Origin: Cellulophaga sp. BC115SP
Lineage (GTDB): Bacteria > Bacteroidota > Bacteroidia > Cytophagales > Spirosomataceae
Assembly (NCBI RefSeq): GCF_009905545.1
Contig: NZ_JAAALB010000027.1
Span: forward strand, 1-64,000
DNA length: 64,000 bases
Direction of reading: 5' to 3'
In this document: positions 19,594 through 28,862 of the stretch, in pieces
Layout: each line of letters begins with the position of its first letter
Position numbering within the stretch: the first letter of the stretch is position 1
Translations under genes and position numbers: made by a program
Notes under the pieces: model-generated
What the model was told of the DNA's origin: nothing
Database searches by the model: none
The model's input: the letters and a program-made list of their open reading frames with translations, nothing else

Positions 19594-20424
19594 CTACCTC
19601 TCCCAAACCTCCACACAACCACAACCAACGGCACAGTATTTTCCTAATCCTCCCAAAAATCCTATTTCCAAAAGCCTAGCTGGGGCGGTTATTTCGAAGG
19701 TAAAATTATGATAACCAATAACTTTGGTTTCATCCTTAAGCTTTCCTTCTTTTACGAAAAAACCTCGTTTCTTCACTTTTGTAGGGTCTGATATAAGTTT
19801 GAACTTCACTAAACTTTGGGCGATAGTACTATCTACTTGCAAACTGTCGGTACCTTCTATAGTGCGGTATCTGTCAACCAAGTTGATGGCGAAAAACTCG
19901 CTGTAACGTTCGTCTGTTGGACTTAAATATTGGTCTAATCCTTCCTCTTTTCTCGCTACCACCATAGGTGAAATGGTTCTGAACGACATCGTTACGACTT
20001 GATTACCCGTAAACGTATCGAATGGATTAGGCAATGCTTCGACGTTGGTTACGATAAAGTTGGCGCGGTAGTCGCGATTGAATAAACTTACCTCCTGATT
20101 CTGAAATAATCCTACGATAAATCCTTCGGCAGCTTTGTCGATATAGAACGATACCACTAACGAAATACTATCCGAACTGAGCTGTATATACGTGTCGCCA
20201 GATCTAATAGGTTTGGTCTTTCCGAGTTGTAATGAGGAAAATGTAAAGTGCTTAAAACTTTTATGGCTATTGGGCACTGCATAACCTTGATTATGCAAAA
20301 AGGAAGCATACGATTGGTCTGCCTGATACAAGATTTTATATAACCAAGCTTGTAAGGGATACTGATAATTAAAAAGTAGCTTTTGTCTATCTTCGGTCGG
20401 TTTAAGATGTAGCCTGAATCTCAT
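19594..20424 (-). CDS. cas6: CRISPR pre-crRNA endoribonuclease Cas6
   Basis: Cas6 cleaves the long array transcript within each repeat, 8 bases upstream of the spacer, to give the ATTGAAAC handle. The 276-aa protein shows the RAMP N-terminus MRFRLHLKP, a candidate catalytic His (H44 in FLHNQGY) and the C-terminal glycine-rich loop (GFLGGLGKYCAVGCGCVEV, about 255-273). It is transcribed apart from the cas8b operon, with DUF3800 convergent on one side and the metallo-hydrolase gene upstream on the same strand. A -7-like TACATTTA lies on the minus strand at 20478-20471. Confidence 0.94.
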   Translation of the reverse strand: MRFRLHLKPTEDRQKLLFNYQYPLQAWLYKILYQADQSYASFLHNQGYAVPNSHKSFKHFTFSSLQLGKTKPIRSGDTYIQLSSDSISLVVSFYIDKAAEGFIVGLFQNQEVSLFNRDYRANFIVTNVEALPNPFDTFTGNQVVTMSFRTISPMVVARKEEGLDQYLSPTDERYSEFFAINLVDRYRTIEGTDSLQVDSTIAQSLVKFKLISDPTKVKKRGFFVKEGKLKDETKVIGYHNFTFEITAPARLLEIGFLGGLGKYCAVGCGCVEVWER

Positions 20425-20480
20425 TTTTTGGCGTAAAAGTTTAGTTTTATAATGGGTTCTAAAGGTGGTATAAATGTAGA

Positions 20481-20519
20481 AAGAATTATTGTTTTAAAAA
20501 AAAGAAAACAATAATTCTT
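20481..20519. repeat. 15-bp perfect palindrome upstream of cas6
   Basis: AAGAATTATTGTTTT (20481-20495) and AAAACAATAATTCTT (20505-20519) are perfect reverse complements around a 9-base A-rich loop, about 60 bases upstream of the cas6 start. It lies between the metallo-hydrolase 3' end and cas6, so it could terminate the former or be an operator for the latter. The stem is almost pure AT and lacks a U-tract after it on the minus strand. Confidence 0.55.
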
Positions 20520-20601
20520 ATTAAGTGGATTTAGGCTTGATCTCGAGCTTTCAAAATCCTATTTTACACCTGAACAAAATGTCATAAAATCGGAAAACAA
20601 T

Positions 20602-21318
20602 CTATATCATCGTTTTTTCCATATCATGATAAAGTAAGATTTTCCAATTTGCTTCTTGGGCTTGTTGCTTCCATTGAGTTCTTAGATCTCTGGCTTTTTT
20701 ACCATCATAATCCGATTTGTAGGCAATGCTATGTTGCCAGTAACTTTCCTGTGGAAGATTATCTGAGCCAAAGAAATAGGTTTCAGCACCGTCTTTAATC
20801 CAAAATACTTGTAAATATGGTGAGTGCCCTCCTACTACTTGATAGGAGATTTCAGGTGTGAGATTTCCGCTATCTTCCTGCATCCAAACCATATTGGTTA
20901 GGTGCTGTAATGGTGTTAGTTTTGAGAAATTATAGGAGGTACTTTGTGTTTGCAAAAGTGCATATTCATATTCTCTCTGTTGTCCAAAAACTTGGGCATT
21001 AGGAAAATTTATTTGGTATTCCCCACCCTTGATAACTCCCAAACCATCAATATGATCTTTATGAAAATGCGTCAGAAATACCTTAGTTATTTGTTCGGGA
21101 CGAATTCCCTCTTTGGCTAACAAATCTAGGATAATTGGGCGTCCTAAGTCTTCGTGCCCCGAACCAGTTTCGATAAGGATATAATCCGTATTGGTAATTA
21201 CTAGAAATGGTTGCACTGCTAGTTTTAAACCTTGCTCGTTTATGGCAGAAGTCAATGAGATAAACGCTCGATTTTTATCAACAAAATAGTTGCCTTCTTG
21301 TAAGGGGATAATTTTCAT
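20602..21318 (-). CDS. MBL-fold metallo-hydrolase
   Basis: The 238-aa protein has the metallo-beta-lactamase zinc motif THFHKDHIDG (HxHxDH, about residues 83-92), a later His in VVGGHSPY and Asp in FFGSDNLPQ. The layout is that of the glyoxalase II/lactonase-type hydrolases; the substrate cannot be read from the sequence. The start lies 21 bases after the stop of the MFS gene, so the two are probably cotranscribed, and the pair faces a divergent LysR regulator. A role in degrading the compound moved by the transporter is an inference. Confidence 0.88.
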   Translation of the reverse strand: MKIIPLQEGNYFVDKNRAFISLTSAINEQGLKLAVQPFLVITNTDYILIETGSGHEDLGRPIILDLLAKEGIRPEQITKVFLTHFHKDHIDGLGVIKGGEYQINFPNAQVFGQQREYEYALLQTQSTSYNFSKLTPLQHLTNMVWMQEDSGNLTPEISYQVVGGHSPYLQVFWIKDGAETYFFGSDNLPQESYWQHSIAYKSDYDGKKARDLRTQWKQQAQEANWKILLYHDMEKTMI

Positions 21319-21339
21319 ATTCTCAAGTGGAGTATGAGC

Positions 21340-22542
21340 CTATACACTCAGTACACGGCTCTTAGTCAATATTTTATTTCTTAAAACAACCATGGTAATG
21401 ATATTGACAAATGCCAAAACTACCAGTAAACTGACAAATTTTTTGACACTAAAATGAGCAATCATATAGCCACTCAACAGAGGTGTCAGTGCCTGTGCTA
21501 CCATTGGTAGACCCGCCAATCTGCCCATGATCGTTGCATACGAGTCGGCACCAAATATCCACAAAGGTAATGTGCCTCGCAAAATTGAACGCATTCCATT
21601 ACCCAAACCAAAACAAATGACCGCTAAAAAGGCTATTTGCTGACTCATTAAAAATAACACCAGACCAACAAAAATGGTTACTGACGATACCAAAGCTGAA
21701 TTTAAAGGTGTTTTTTTAGGTAAAATTGCATCCAAAAATCGTATTCCTACTTGACTTGGACCTAACATAGCACCAACACTAATCGCCATAGTCAAGGGAA
21801 GTCCATTGTCATTTAAGATTTCTACTAAATGTACAGAAATCCCAGTCATCAAGATAGATCCAATGGTGAAATTTACTAAAAGTATCGTAAACACGCTGGT
21901 ATTTTCCAAGCCTGTTGGGAGTTCTTGTTGAGTATTCGTTGAGGTATTTTCCTCCTCTATCATTTGTACTTTTTCTGGAATCAAAAATTTGTGCACTGGA
22001 AAAACCCAAACGATAAGAATTCCGGCATACACAAAACAAGCATTGCGCCAGCCATAATGATTCAATAAAAACGAAAGCAAAGGCCAAACAACCGTTGTAG
22101 TAAACCCCGAAATTAGGGTAACTTGTACAATAGATTTACGGGCGATTTTACCATATTTTTTACCTAAAGTAGCAAATAGTGCATCATACAAACCCATCGC
22201 CATAGCCACGCCAACCACACACCAACCTACTAAAAATAGTAAAAAATGATGGGATAAACCTATGATGATAAGCCCCGCTCCCATGACAAACCCTGCATAT
22301 AACAAATTGTAATTTTTAGCGATTGTCTCAATCATTTTTCCCACTTTCGATGCCAACATTCCTGATACCAACATCGCCAAAGACAAGGCGCCATACACCA
22401 ATTGGTGCGACCATCCTGTTTCTGCAATAATTGGTTTAGCCAAAATAGCCAACAAGAAAAATGAGCCACCCCAAAGTAATATTTGGGTAAACCCTAGGAT
22501 AAAATTTTTCGGTAATGAAACCGCCTTATATTCGATATTCAT
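21340..22542 (-). CDS. MFS transporter
   Basis: The 400-aa protein has about 12 hydrophobic segments with a central charged loop (residues about 190-210, rich in Glu and Thr), as in major facilitator transporters. There is no visible signal peptide and the substrate is unknown. It forms a likely operon with the metallo-hydrolase downstream and is divergent from the LysR gene across a 430-base region that holds a palindromic repeat. Confidence 0.88.
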   Translation of the reverse strand: MNIEYKAVSLPKNFILGFTQILLWGGSFFLLAILAKPIIAETGWSHQLVYGALSLAMLVSGMLASKVGKMIETIAKNYNLLYAGFVMGAGLIIIGLSHHFLLFLVGWCVVGVAMAMGLYDALFATLGKKYGKIARKSIVQVTLISGFTTTVVWPLLSFLLNHYGWRNACFVYAGILIVWVFPVHKFLIPEKVQMIEEENTSTNTQQELPTGLENTSVFTILLVNFTIGSILMTGISVHLVEILNDNGLPLTMAISVGAMLGPSQVGIRFLDAILPKKTPLNSALVSSVTIFVGLVLFLMSQQIAFLAVICFGLGNGMRSILRGTLPLWIFGADSYATIMGRLAGLPMVAQALTPLLSGYMIAHFSVKKFVSLLVVLAFVNIITMVVLRNKILTKSRVLSV

Positions 22543-22784
22543 GAATTGGGATGTTTTACGTTATGCAACATTCTTCTCAATATCATCCACACTCTAGAAA
22601 TGCTTCATGATTACGCTACAAAGTTGTAGAGAAGTTTTAAATTCGTAAAACGCTTTTTTTCTATCACATCAATCGGTATTTTCGATTTAGAAAAGCCCCC
22701 TCAATTTCGGATTTGGGATATTTGATTTCGGATTTATAATAAATCCAAAATAGGGAATACCCTAAAACAATTCACAATTACGGC

Positions 22785-22936
22785 TGTACGAAGGATTCCA
22801 AACTATTTCAGATTTGGGATTACGGATTTCGGAAATTAGGTTAGTTATCTTTATTTTTTTAAGAAATGTAAATGATTACATTTCCGAAATCCAACATCCG
22901 ATATCCGAAATAAACAGTTTTAGAATCCTTCGTACA
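22785..22936. repeat. Palindromic dispersed element, copy 1 (TACGAAGG ends)
   Basis: TGTACGAAGGATT (22785-22797) and AATCCTTCGTACA (22924-22936) are perfect terminal inverted repeats, and the interior continues as an imperfect palindrome (GATTTGGGATTACGG facing ATCCGATATCCG). The flank 22937-22966 is a degenerate TTCACTAATTCACTCAATC tail. A partial second set of TTTCGGATTTGGGAT words lies at 22690-22740. The element fills most of the 430-base gap 22543-22972 between the MFS and LysR genes. A second copy lies at 35480-35629. Confidence 0.75.
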
Positions 22937-22972
22937 GTTGTAATTCAAAATTCACTAATTCACTCAATCCCC

Positions 22973-23854
22973 ATGGAGCTTCGTCAATTAAAATATTTTC
23001 TCAGGGCTAAAGAATTACTCAATTTTACAGAGGCGGCAGAGCAACTCAATATTAGTCAGAGTACTCTTTCTCAGCAGATTAAGCAACTAGAGGATGAGCT
23101 TGATATACCGTTATTCAATCGTATTGGCAAACGTATTACTCTAACTGAAGCGGGTGCATTATTTGCAGATTTTGCTTTGCAAAGTATCAATAAGGCACAA
23201 GATGGATTGCTGATGCTGAGGGACTTGCACAACTTTCAAACAGGAAAAATTACGATAGGGGTTACTTATGGACTGCGTTATGTATTGACTCCAGCGCTGA
23301 TTCGTTTTGCAACGCAATACCCACAAATTAAGATAAAAGTCGTATTTGGCACTTCCGAAGAATTGATTGATAAATTAAATCATTTGGAACTTGATTTTGC
23401 CTTAAGTTTTTTTGGGGATATAGCTGTTGAAAAACATTTTGATTATCAAAATCTATTTTGCTCACCTATGACGGTTGTGACGGCTCCAAATTCAGGATTA
23501 GCGCAAAAAGAAATGATAACTTTAGAACAAATTACGCAATATCCATTGGTTCTTCCTGCCAAAGGATATATGACCAGCAAATTTGTTCATGATTTATTTG
23601 AGCGCCATGCCCTGTCGCCCAATATTGCGATTGAAATCAATGATATTCCGACTTTACTGGAATTGGTCAAAACAGGAAATTGGCATACGATTTTGGCAAA
23701 AACTTCGGTTAGTCAGAAAGACGGATTGGCAACGATTCCGCTGTTGGGTGAAAATATGGACAGAACGGCTATGATTATTTCAATGAAAGAAGTTTATCAG
23801 AAAAAGGCTGTCAAAGAATTTTATCGAATTCTGCATGAGGAAATTAACTTGTAA
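22973..23854 (+). CDS. LysR-family transcriptional regulator
   Basis: The 293-aa protein begins MELRQLKYFLRAKELLNFT with the LysR helix-turn-helix (residues about 5-60, TEAAEQLNISQSTLSQQIKQL), followed by a periplasmic-binding-protein-like effector domain. The start at 22973 is the family start; the frame stays open 53 codons further upstream, but that part is the palindromic repeat. It is divergent from the MFS/metallo-hydrolase pair, its most likely target. Confidence 0.92.
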   Translation: MELRQLKYFLRAKELLNFTEAAEQLNISQSTLSQQIKQLEDELDIPLFNRIGKRITLTEAGALFADFALQSINKAQDGLLMLRDLHNFQTGKITIGVTYGLRYVLTPALIRFATQYPQIKIKVVFGTSEELIDKLNHLELDFALSFFGDIAVEKHFDYQNLFCSPMTVVTAPNSGLAQKEMITLEQITQYPLVLPAKGYMTSKFVHDLFERHALSPNIAIEINDIPTLLELVKTGNWHTILAKTSVSQKDGLATIPLLGENMDRTAMIISMKEVYQKKAVKEFYRILHEEINL

Positions 23855-23909
23855 GATAGTTTTCTTGTTGTCTTTTACAGGTTCGTTTGATTTTTTATAA
23901 CTTTACTTC

Positions 23910-24809
23910 ATGGAAAAGGTTCATACTTTAGAAGATTTTTATCTGAATAGCGCAGATTGTTTACCCGAAAACCTCCGTAAAGACGTAGGGCATTTCAATG
24001 TATTCAAGATGGAGGATTATATTGGTAAACCGACAAAATCTGTGCCTTATAGTCGTAAGGACTACTATAAAATTTCGTTGATTATTGGCAACAATATTTA
24101 TCACTACGCAGACAAATCGATTGAAGTAAAGTCTGCGGGAATCTCATTTGCTAACCCTATGATTCCTTACAAAATCGAGCGAATCGGGGAATCTCAGCGA
24201 GGATATTTTTGCGTGTTCACAGAAGCTTTTTTGAATCAAATTCCTAACATCAAAGAATATCCTATTTTCAAGCCTGGCAGTTTTCCCATTTATAATCTCG
24301 ATGAGGAGCAAATTGAGGAATTTCGACTTATTTTTGAACAGATGTCTGCTGAAATAAATGTCGATTATGCCTTCAAATACGATTTTTTGAGAGCATTAGT
24401 ACAACAAGTTATTCATAAAGCCATGCGTTTGTCGCCCAATGATAATATCCAAAAACATCCACATTCGGCCAATAACCGCATTACCTCTTTATTTGTGGAA
24501 TTACTCGAAAGACAATTTCCGATTGAATCGCCTTTACAAAGAATGAAACTGCGCATTCCTGCCGATTTTGCTGGGCATCTTTCCATCCATATCAATCATC
24601 TCAATCGCGCCTTGAAAACAGTTACTGGTAAAACTACCTCTCAGTTGATTCAAGAAAGGGTGTTGCAAGAGTCGCAAACCCTCCTCAAACATACCGATTG
24701 GAATATTGCTGAGATAGGATACGCCGTTGGATTTGACGACCCTTCGCATTTTACTTCATTTTTCCGTCGTTCGTTGCAAACCACTCCAAAGTTATTCCGA
24801 GAAATATAA
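23910..24809 (+). CDS. AraC-family transcriptional regulator
   Basis: The 299-aa protein has an N-terminal cupin-like sensor part and a C-terminal double helix-turn-helix (about residues 190-299), including RVLQESQTLLKHTDWNIAEIG and YAVGFDDPSHFTSFFRR, the AraC signature. It lies 55 bases after lysR and about 120 bases before an aldo/keto reductase on the same strand, which is its likely target. Confidence 0.93.
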   Translation: MEKVHTLEDFYLNSADCLPENLRKDVGHFNVFKMEDYIGKPTKSVPYSRKDYYKISLIIGNNIYHYADKSIEVKSAGISFANPMIPYKIERIGESQRGYFCVFTEAFLNQIPNIKEYPIFKPGSFPIYNLDEEQIEEFRLIFEQMSAEINVDYAFKYDFLRALVQQVIHKAMRLSPNDNIQKHPHSANNRITSLFVELLERQFPIESPLQRMKLRIPADFAGHLSIHINHLNRALKTVTGKTTSQLIQERVLQESQTLLKHTDWNIAEIGYAVGFDDPSHFTSFFRRSLQTTPKLFREI

Positions 24810-24927
24810 ATTGTTTGATTTTTTATAGTTTCTGTTTCGTTTGGGATAACTGTACACAAGAGTTTTGTAAGAAATTTGCATCAGATTTTTAGTAAAAACT
24901 TTTTCAAAAACTAATAAAACAAAACCT

Positions 24928-25947
24928 ATGAAATACAATTATGTAGGCGAAACTGGTCTTTTGGTATCAGAATTATGCCTCGGAACTATGACTTTTGGCG
25001 GACAAGACGCTGGTATATGGGGAAATATTGGTCAACTTCAACAGGAGGAAGTAAACCAATTAATCAAAGCAGCGATTGATGCAGGCATTAACTTTATCGA
25101 TACGGCCAACATTTATTCATTTGGTCAGTCAGAACAACTACTCGGACAGTCACTTATTGACCTCGGTATCCGTCGTGATCAGGTGGTGATTGCAACCAAG
25201 GTTTTAGGACGAATGGACGAATCGCCTAATAGTGCAGGCTTGTCACGCTATCATATTTTTAACTCGGTAGACGCAAGTTTAAAACGTCTTCAAATGGATT
25301 ATGTAGACATTTTGTATGTTCACGGCGTTGACCCTCGTACTTCGGTTGAGCAAATTGTACATAGCTTAAATGATGTAGTAAATGCAGGAAAAGCCCGCTA
25401 CATTGCCATTTGTAACTGGCCAGCATGGATGGTGGCTACGGCGCAAGAAATTGCCAAAAGCCACAACTGGCATCATTTTATTGGTTTACAGTACTATTAC
25501 TCGGCTGTTTCTCGTGATATTGAGCATGAATTAGTACCGATGGCACAGCATCACAAATTAGCAATTTTCCCTTGGAGTCCATTGGCTGGGGGGTTCTTAA
25601 GTGGCAAATATACCCGTCAGCAAGTTGTAGCAGGTTCGAGAAGAGAGAATTTTGATTTTCCTCCAATCGATAAAGAAAAAGCTTATGATTTGGTAGACGT
25701 TATGCAGGAAATTGCAACAGCTCATCAAACTACTGTGGCACAAGTAGCTTTGGCATGGGTTCGTCATCAACCAGGTGTTACCAGTACGATTATTGGAGCT
25801 AAAACAATTACTCAATTACAAGACAATATTGCTTCGACACAAATACAGCTTTCGGCTGAGGATTTGCAGAAAATTGATGCAGTGAGTCCACTTCCAATGC
25901 AATACCCGGGCTGGATGGTAAAACGTCAAGGAGATTATAGAAAATAA
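24928..25947 (+). CDS. Aldo/keto reductase
   Basis: The 339-aa protein is an NADPH-dependent carbonyl reductase of the YhdN/Tas-like type. The catalytic tetrad is visible: Asp in FIDTANIY, Tyr in ANIYSFGQSE, Lys in VIATKVLG and His in LYVHGVDP. The cofactor part shows FPWSPLAGGFLSGKY and STIIGAKTITQLQDN. It is preceded by the AraC regulator on the same strand and followed by a 3'-end repeat element. Confidence 0.93.
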   Translation: MKYNYVGETGLLVSELCLGTMTFGGQDAGIWGNIGQLQQEEVNQLIKAAIDAGINFIDTANIYSFGQSEQLLGQSLIDLGIRRDQVVIATKVLGRMDESPNSAGLSRYHIFNSVDASLKRLQMDYVDILYVHGVDPRTSVEQIVHSLNDVVNAGKARYIAICNWPAWMVATAQEIAKSHNWHHFIGLQYYYSAVSRDIEHELVPMAQHHKLAIFPWSPLAGGFLSGKYTRQQVVAGSRRENFDFPPIDKEKAYDLVDVMQEIATAHQTTVAQVALAWVRHQPGVTSTIIGAKTITQLQDNIASTQIQLSAEDLQKIDAVSPLPMQYPGWMVKRQGDYRK

Positions 25948-26146
25948 TTAAGTGAATTGTGATGAGCGATTATTCTTCGTGAATTTAACTTGTAGAGACG
26001 CAATGATTGCGTCTAAGAATGTGTCAAAGGGAATATAGCATCCAAAAAGGCGTTCGAAATGAGTTTTTCGAACGCCTTTTTGGATGCTAATACATTTTAA
26101 AATAATCACTCATTCTCTCAATCACAAATCACTCAATCTAGAGAAT
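25948..26146 (+). repeat. 3'-end composite element, copy 1
   Basis: Downstream of the reductase, in its sense, come a GTGAATTG-type tail, GTAGAGACGCAATGATTGCG (from 25992, a REP-like palindrome ending TCT), and a hairpin with perfect 23-bp arms at 26036-26058 and 26067-26089. The hairpin core is AAAAAGGCGTTCGAA with its complement. A degenerate run of TCACTCATTC/CAATCAC words follows to 26146. The hairpin is likely a transcription terminator. Confidence 0.75.
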
Positions 26147-26159
26147 GTCTCTTTTTTAG

Positions 26160-27242
26160 CTATTTCAACGCTTCTTTGATTGATAACGCTGCTTGCAAGA
26201 CGGCAACTTTAGAGGCCGTAACCCCTGAAATAGGGTTCAGCATACCGTAGTCATGAATCAATCCATTATATCTTGCTAAAGTAACTTTGACACCAGCTTC
26301 ATTGAGCTTTCTTGCATAAGCCTCACCTTCGTCACGTAATACATCATTTTCTGCGGTTTGTACCAATGCCTCTGGCAAACCTTTTAATTGCTCTACCGTA
26401 GCTTGCAAAGGTGAAGCATAGATTTCTTTACGTTTTTCCACCTCTGGCAAATAGTTGTCCCAAAACCATTTCATCATATTTTTAGTCAAAAAGCGACCTT
26501 CTGCAAATTCGTTATATGAACCAGTCTCAAAGTTGGCGTCGGTAACGGGCCACAAAAGTACTTGAAGTTTTATCGCTGGACCGTGGTTATTTTTTGCCAT
26601 AAGCGCAACTACCGCTGACATGTTCCCTCCTACGCTATTACCTACTACTGCTAAGTTTTTACCATTTACACCTATCTCTTTACCATGTTCGGCTACCCAT
26701 TGTGTAGCAGCATAAATTTCATTGATTGCTACTGGATACTTTGCTTCTGGCGATGGAGTATAATCAGGAAAAACAGCCACGGCGCCACTATTTACCACTA
26801 GGTCACGGACTAATCTTCTATGTGTTGGATAGTCTCCTAACACCCAACCTCCTCCGTGCACGAAGATAAAAACAGGTGCATTTGGTTTTACGCCTATAGG
26901 CTTGGTGATATGTACTTTTACTTTATATCCATTTTGAGAAATCACTTTTTCGCTCTCTTGAATACCAGAATAATCTACCTGAACCGATTTTTGTGCTCCG
27001 ACCAATACTTGACGAGCATCGGTTGGACTGAGTTGTTCGAGCGGTTTACCATTACTTGTGTTGAGTGCTTTCAAAAATGGTCTTATTTCGGTAAAAACTT
27101 GTGGGTCGTCCTGACCAGCATAAGGGCGCAATTGACCAAATGTGATATGCGCTACTAAGGCTAAAAAGAGTACTAAAAATGACTTAAGGAAAGTCAAATA
27201 TGATGTGTTGCTATACGAAATAGTTAGTGCTTGAGCTTTCAT
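26160..27242 (-). CDS. Secreted alpha/beta-hydrolase (esterase, HSL-like)
   Basis: The chosen start gives 360 aa beginning with a signal peptide (hydrophobic stretch FLKSFLVLFLALVAHITFG, cleavage near GQ). Hormone-sensitive-lipase features follow: oxyanion motif FVHGGGWVLGD, nucleophile VVGNSVGGN (GxSxG), Asp in VLRDEGEAYA and His in LIHDYGM. It probably hydrolyses small esters outside the cytoplasm. An upstream in-frame ATG at 27329 adds 29 residues before the signal peptide and was rejected. An AraC gene ends 87 bases upstream on the same strand. Confidence 0.9.
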   Translation of the reverse strand: MKAQALTISYSNTSYLTFLKSFLVLFLALVAHITFGQLRPYAGQDDPQVFTEIRPFLKALNTSNGKPLEQLSPTDARQVLVGAQKSVQVDYSGIQESEKVISQNGYKVKVHITKPIGVKPNAPVFIFVHGGGWVLGDYPTHRRLVRDLVVNSGAVAVFPDYTPSPEAKYPVAINEIYAATQWVAEHGKEIGVNGKNLAVVGNSVGGNMSAVVALMAKNNHGPAIKLQVLLWPVTDANFETGSYNEFAEGRFLTKNMMKWFWDNYLPEVEKRKEIYASPLQATVEQLKGLPEALVQTAENDVLRDEGEAYARKLNEAGVKVTLARYNGLIHDYGMLNPISGVTASKVAVLQAALSIKEALK

Positions 27243-27329
27243 GTTTTTGATTTGTTTAGTTGTTGTTTCAAATTGATATGACAAAATTACTCCAACGAAC
27301 CACCCAGATAAAGGCACAAAAGCATACAA

Positions 27330-28202
27330 CTATTGTACTTTTTTCCCTTGAATGTATTTATTTCTAAAATTAGTTGTCGTATCACCTACTTTTTGAGCAA
27401 AAAGGCGATTAAAATAGGCAGGGTCGTCATACCCCAAGTGATACGCAATTTCTTTAGCGCTCATTTGTGTGTAGGTCAGAAGACGTTTTGCCTCCAAAAT
27501 AATACGGTCTTTGATTACTTCATTAGGCTGCGACAAATGCAGTCTTTTAAATTTATGTGTCAAGGTTTTTGGGGCAAACCCCAATAAGTCCGCATAGTCA
27601 GCGACGCTATGTTTTTCTTTATAATGGATTTCTACCAATCGACTAAAATCTCGATAAAATTCCATGTCACTATTAGTTCCATCTTGAATTTGGTGTAGTT
27701 CTTGCTTTTTCCAGATGCGAGTCGCACGAATGATTAACTGTTTCAAATATACTCGTAACATTTCTTCCTGCCCTGATTCGTTCATGGTCAGCTCTTCCTC
27801 TATTTGTGCCCAAAGATGATTTGCCCATCCCTGTTCACTTGTTGGAAGTTCCACCATCGGCATATTTTGCAAATTGTTAAACAATAAACCATCGCAAGCC
27901 ACCTCGGCATCGTGAATTTGAATACAATAAAAATCACGGTTGTAATACATTATATATCCTAACTGCTCCCCCACTTGGTCTATCTGTAAAAACTGATTGG
28001 AGTTCACAAAAAATAAAGTCGGTTCTAGTGTTTGATATTCTTGAAAATCTACTTTTAGTTGGTATCCTTTGGGCAAGTACAAGACCTTAATAAATGGTTT
28101 GTACATATCACTATTAGCTGATGCCAAAGTATCCGTTGAAAGTGGTAGTAAACCTAATTTTTTATAATGTGATTCGAAAATAGAAGGTGTTTGTTGAGTC
28201 AT
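27330..28202 (-). CDS. AraC-family transcriptional regulator
   Basis: The chosen start MTQQTPSIFESHYKK gives 290 aa. The C-terminal third has the AraC DNA-binding domain (YADLLGFAPKTLTHKFKRL and KEIAYHLGYDDPAYFNRLF). The N-terminal two thirds look like a cupin-type sensor. An ATG at 28274 would extend it by 24 residues into the promoter region shared with the divergent glycosylase gene. It lies directly upstream of the secreted esterase on the same strand. Confidence 0.9.
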   Translation of the reverse strand: MTQQTPSIFESHYKKLGLLPLSTDTLASANSDMYKPFIKVLYLPKGYQLKVDFQEYQTLEPTLFFVNSNQFLQIDQVGEQLGYIMYYNRDFYCIQIHDAEVACDGLLFNNLQNMPMVELPTSEQGWANHLWAQIEEELTMNESGQEEMLRVYLKQLIIRATRIWKKQELHQIQDGTNSDMEFYRDFSRLVEIHYKEKHSVADYADLLGFAPKTLTHKFKRLHLSQPNEVIKDRIILEAKRLLTYTQMSAKEIAYHLGYDDPAYFNRLFAQKVGDTTTNFRNKYIQGKKVQ

Positions 28203-28290
28203 GTTAGCGGGAGTTAAGGATTCCTTTTTTGAAAGAACTATTTCGAAATTACTTACGTTGATTGAGTTTAACAAATCTATAACCCGACCT

Positions 28291-28842
28291 ATGTCTTATT
28301 GCAAAGCTATTCAAAATATGCAAGCTGCCGACCGCAAGGCCTTGCATGCCAACTATCACGACCATCACTACGGCTTCCCGATTCACGACGATAATGCACT
28401 ATTTGGAAGATTGATTTTAGAAATCAATCAAGCGGGTTTGAGCTGGGAAACGATTCTTAGAAAAGAAGAGGCCTTCAAGGAAGCCTACAGCCATTACGAT
28501 ATCGACAAAGTAGCTTCTTATACAGAGGAAGATCGAGAAAGGCTTTTGTCTGATGCTGGCATTATTCGCAATCGCTTAAAAATCAATGCAGCGATAGAAA
28601 ACGCCAAAAAAATTCAGGTTTTGCAAAAGGAATATGGCTCTTTTGAAAAATGGCTAGAAGCACACCATCCCAAAACCAAGGAAGAATGGGTAAAACTTTT
28701 CAAAAAGACTTTCAAATTCACAGGAGGCGAAATTGTAGGCGAATTCTTAATGAGCATTGGCTATCTCAAAGGCTCACACGACGACGATTGTCCGACACAA
28801 CAAAAAGTACTTGCCCAAAACCCTAAATGGGCGGAAGTTTAA
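28291..28842 (+). CDS. tag: DNA-3-methyladenine glycosylase I
   Basis: The enzyme removes 3-methyladenine from alkylated DNA to start base-excision repair. The 183-aa protein begins MSYCKAIQ, with the first zinc-snap Cys (C4), then NYHDHHYGFP (for YHDxEWG), the catalytic region EINQAGLSWETIL, DAGIIRNRLKI, and the closing zinc ligands in GSHDDDC. The start at 28291 places C4 as in the family; a start at 28201 would add 30 unrelated residues. It is divergent from the AraC gene. Confidence 0.94.
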   Translation: MSYCKAIQNMQAADRKALHANYHDHHYGFPIHDDNALFGRLILEINQAGLSWETILRKEEAFKEAYSHYDIDKVASYTEEDRERLLSDAGIIRNRLKINAAIENAKKIQVLQKEYGSFEKWLEAHHPKTKEEWVKLFKKTFKFTGGEIVGEFLMSIGYLKGSHDDDCPTQQKVLAQNPKWAEV

Positions 28843-28862
28843 TGGTGAATTTATTCTGGTTT

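Noticed and set aside
19505-19711. 68-codon frame on the plus strand overlapping the end of cas6
   Set aside because: Most of it is antisense to cas6 and it has no family features.
22814-22972. 53-codon N-terminal extension of the LysR gene
   Set aside because: It is encoded by the palindromic repeat and precedes the standard LysR start MELRQLKYF.
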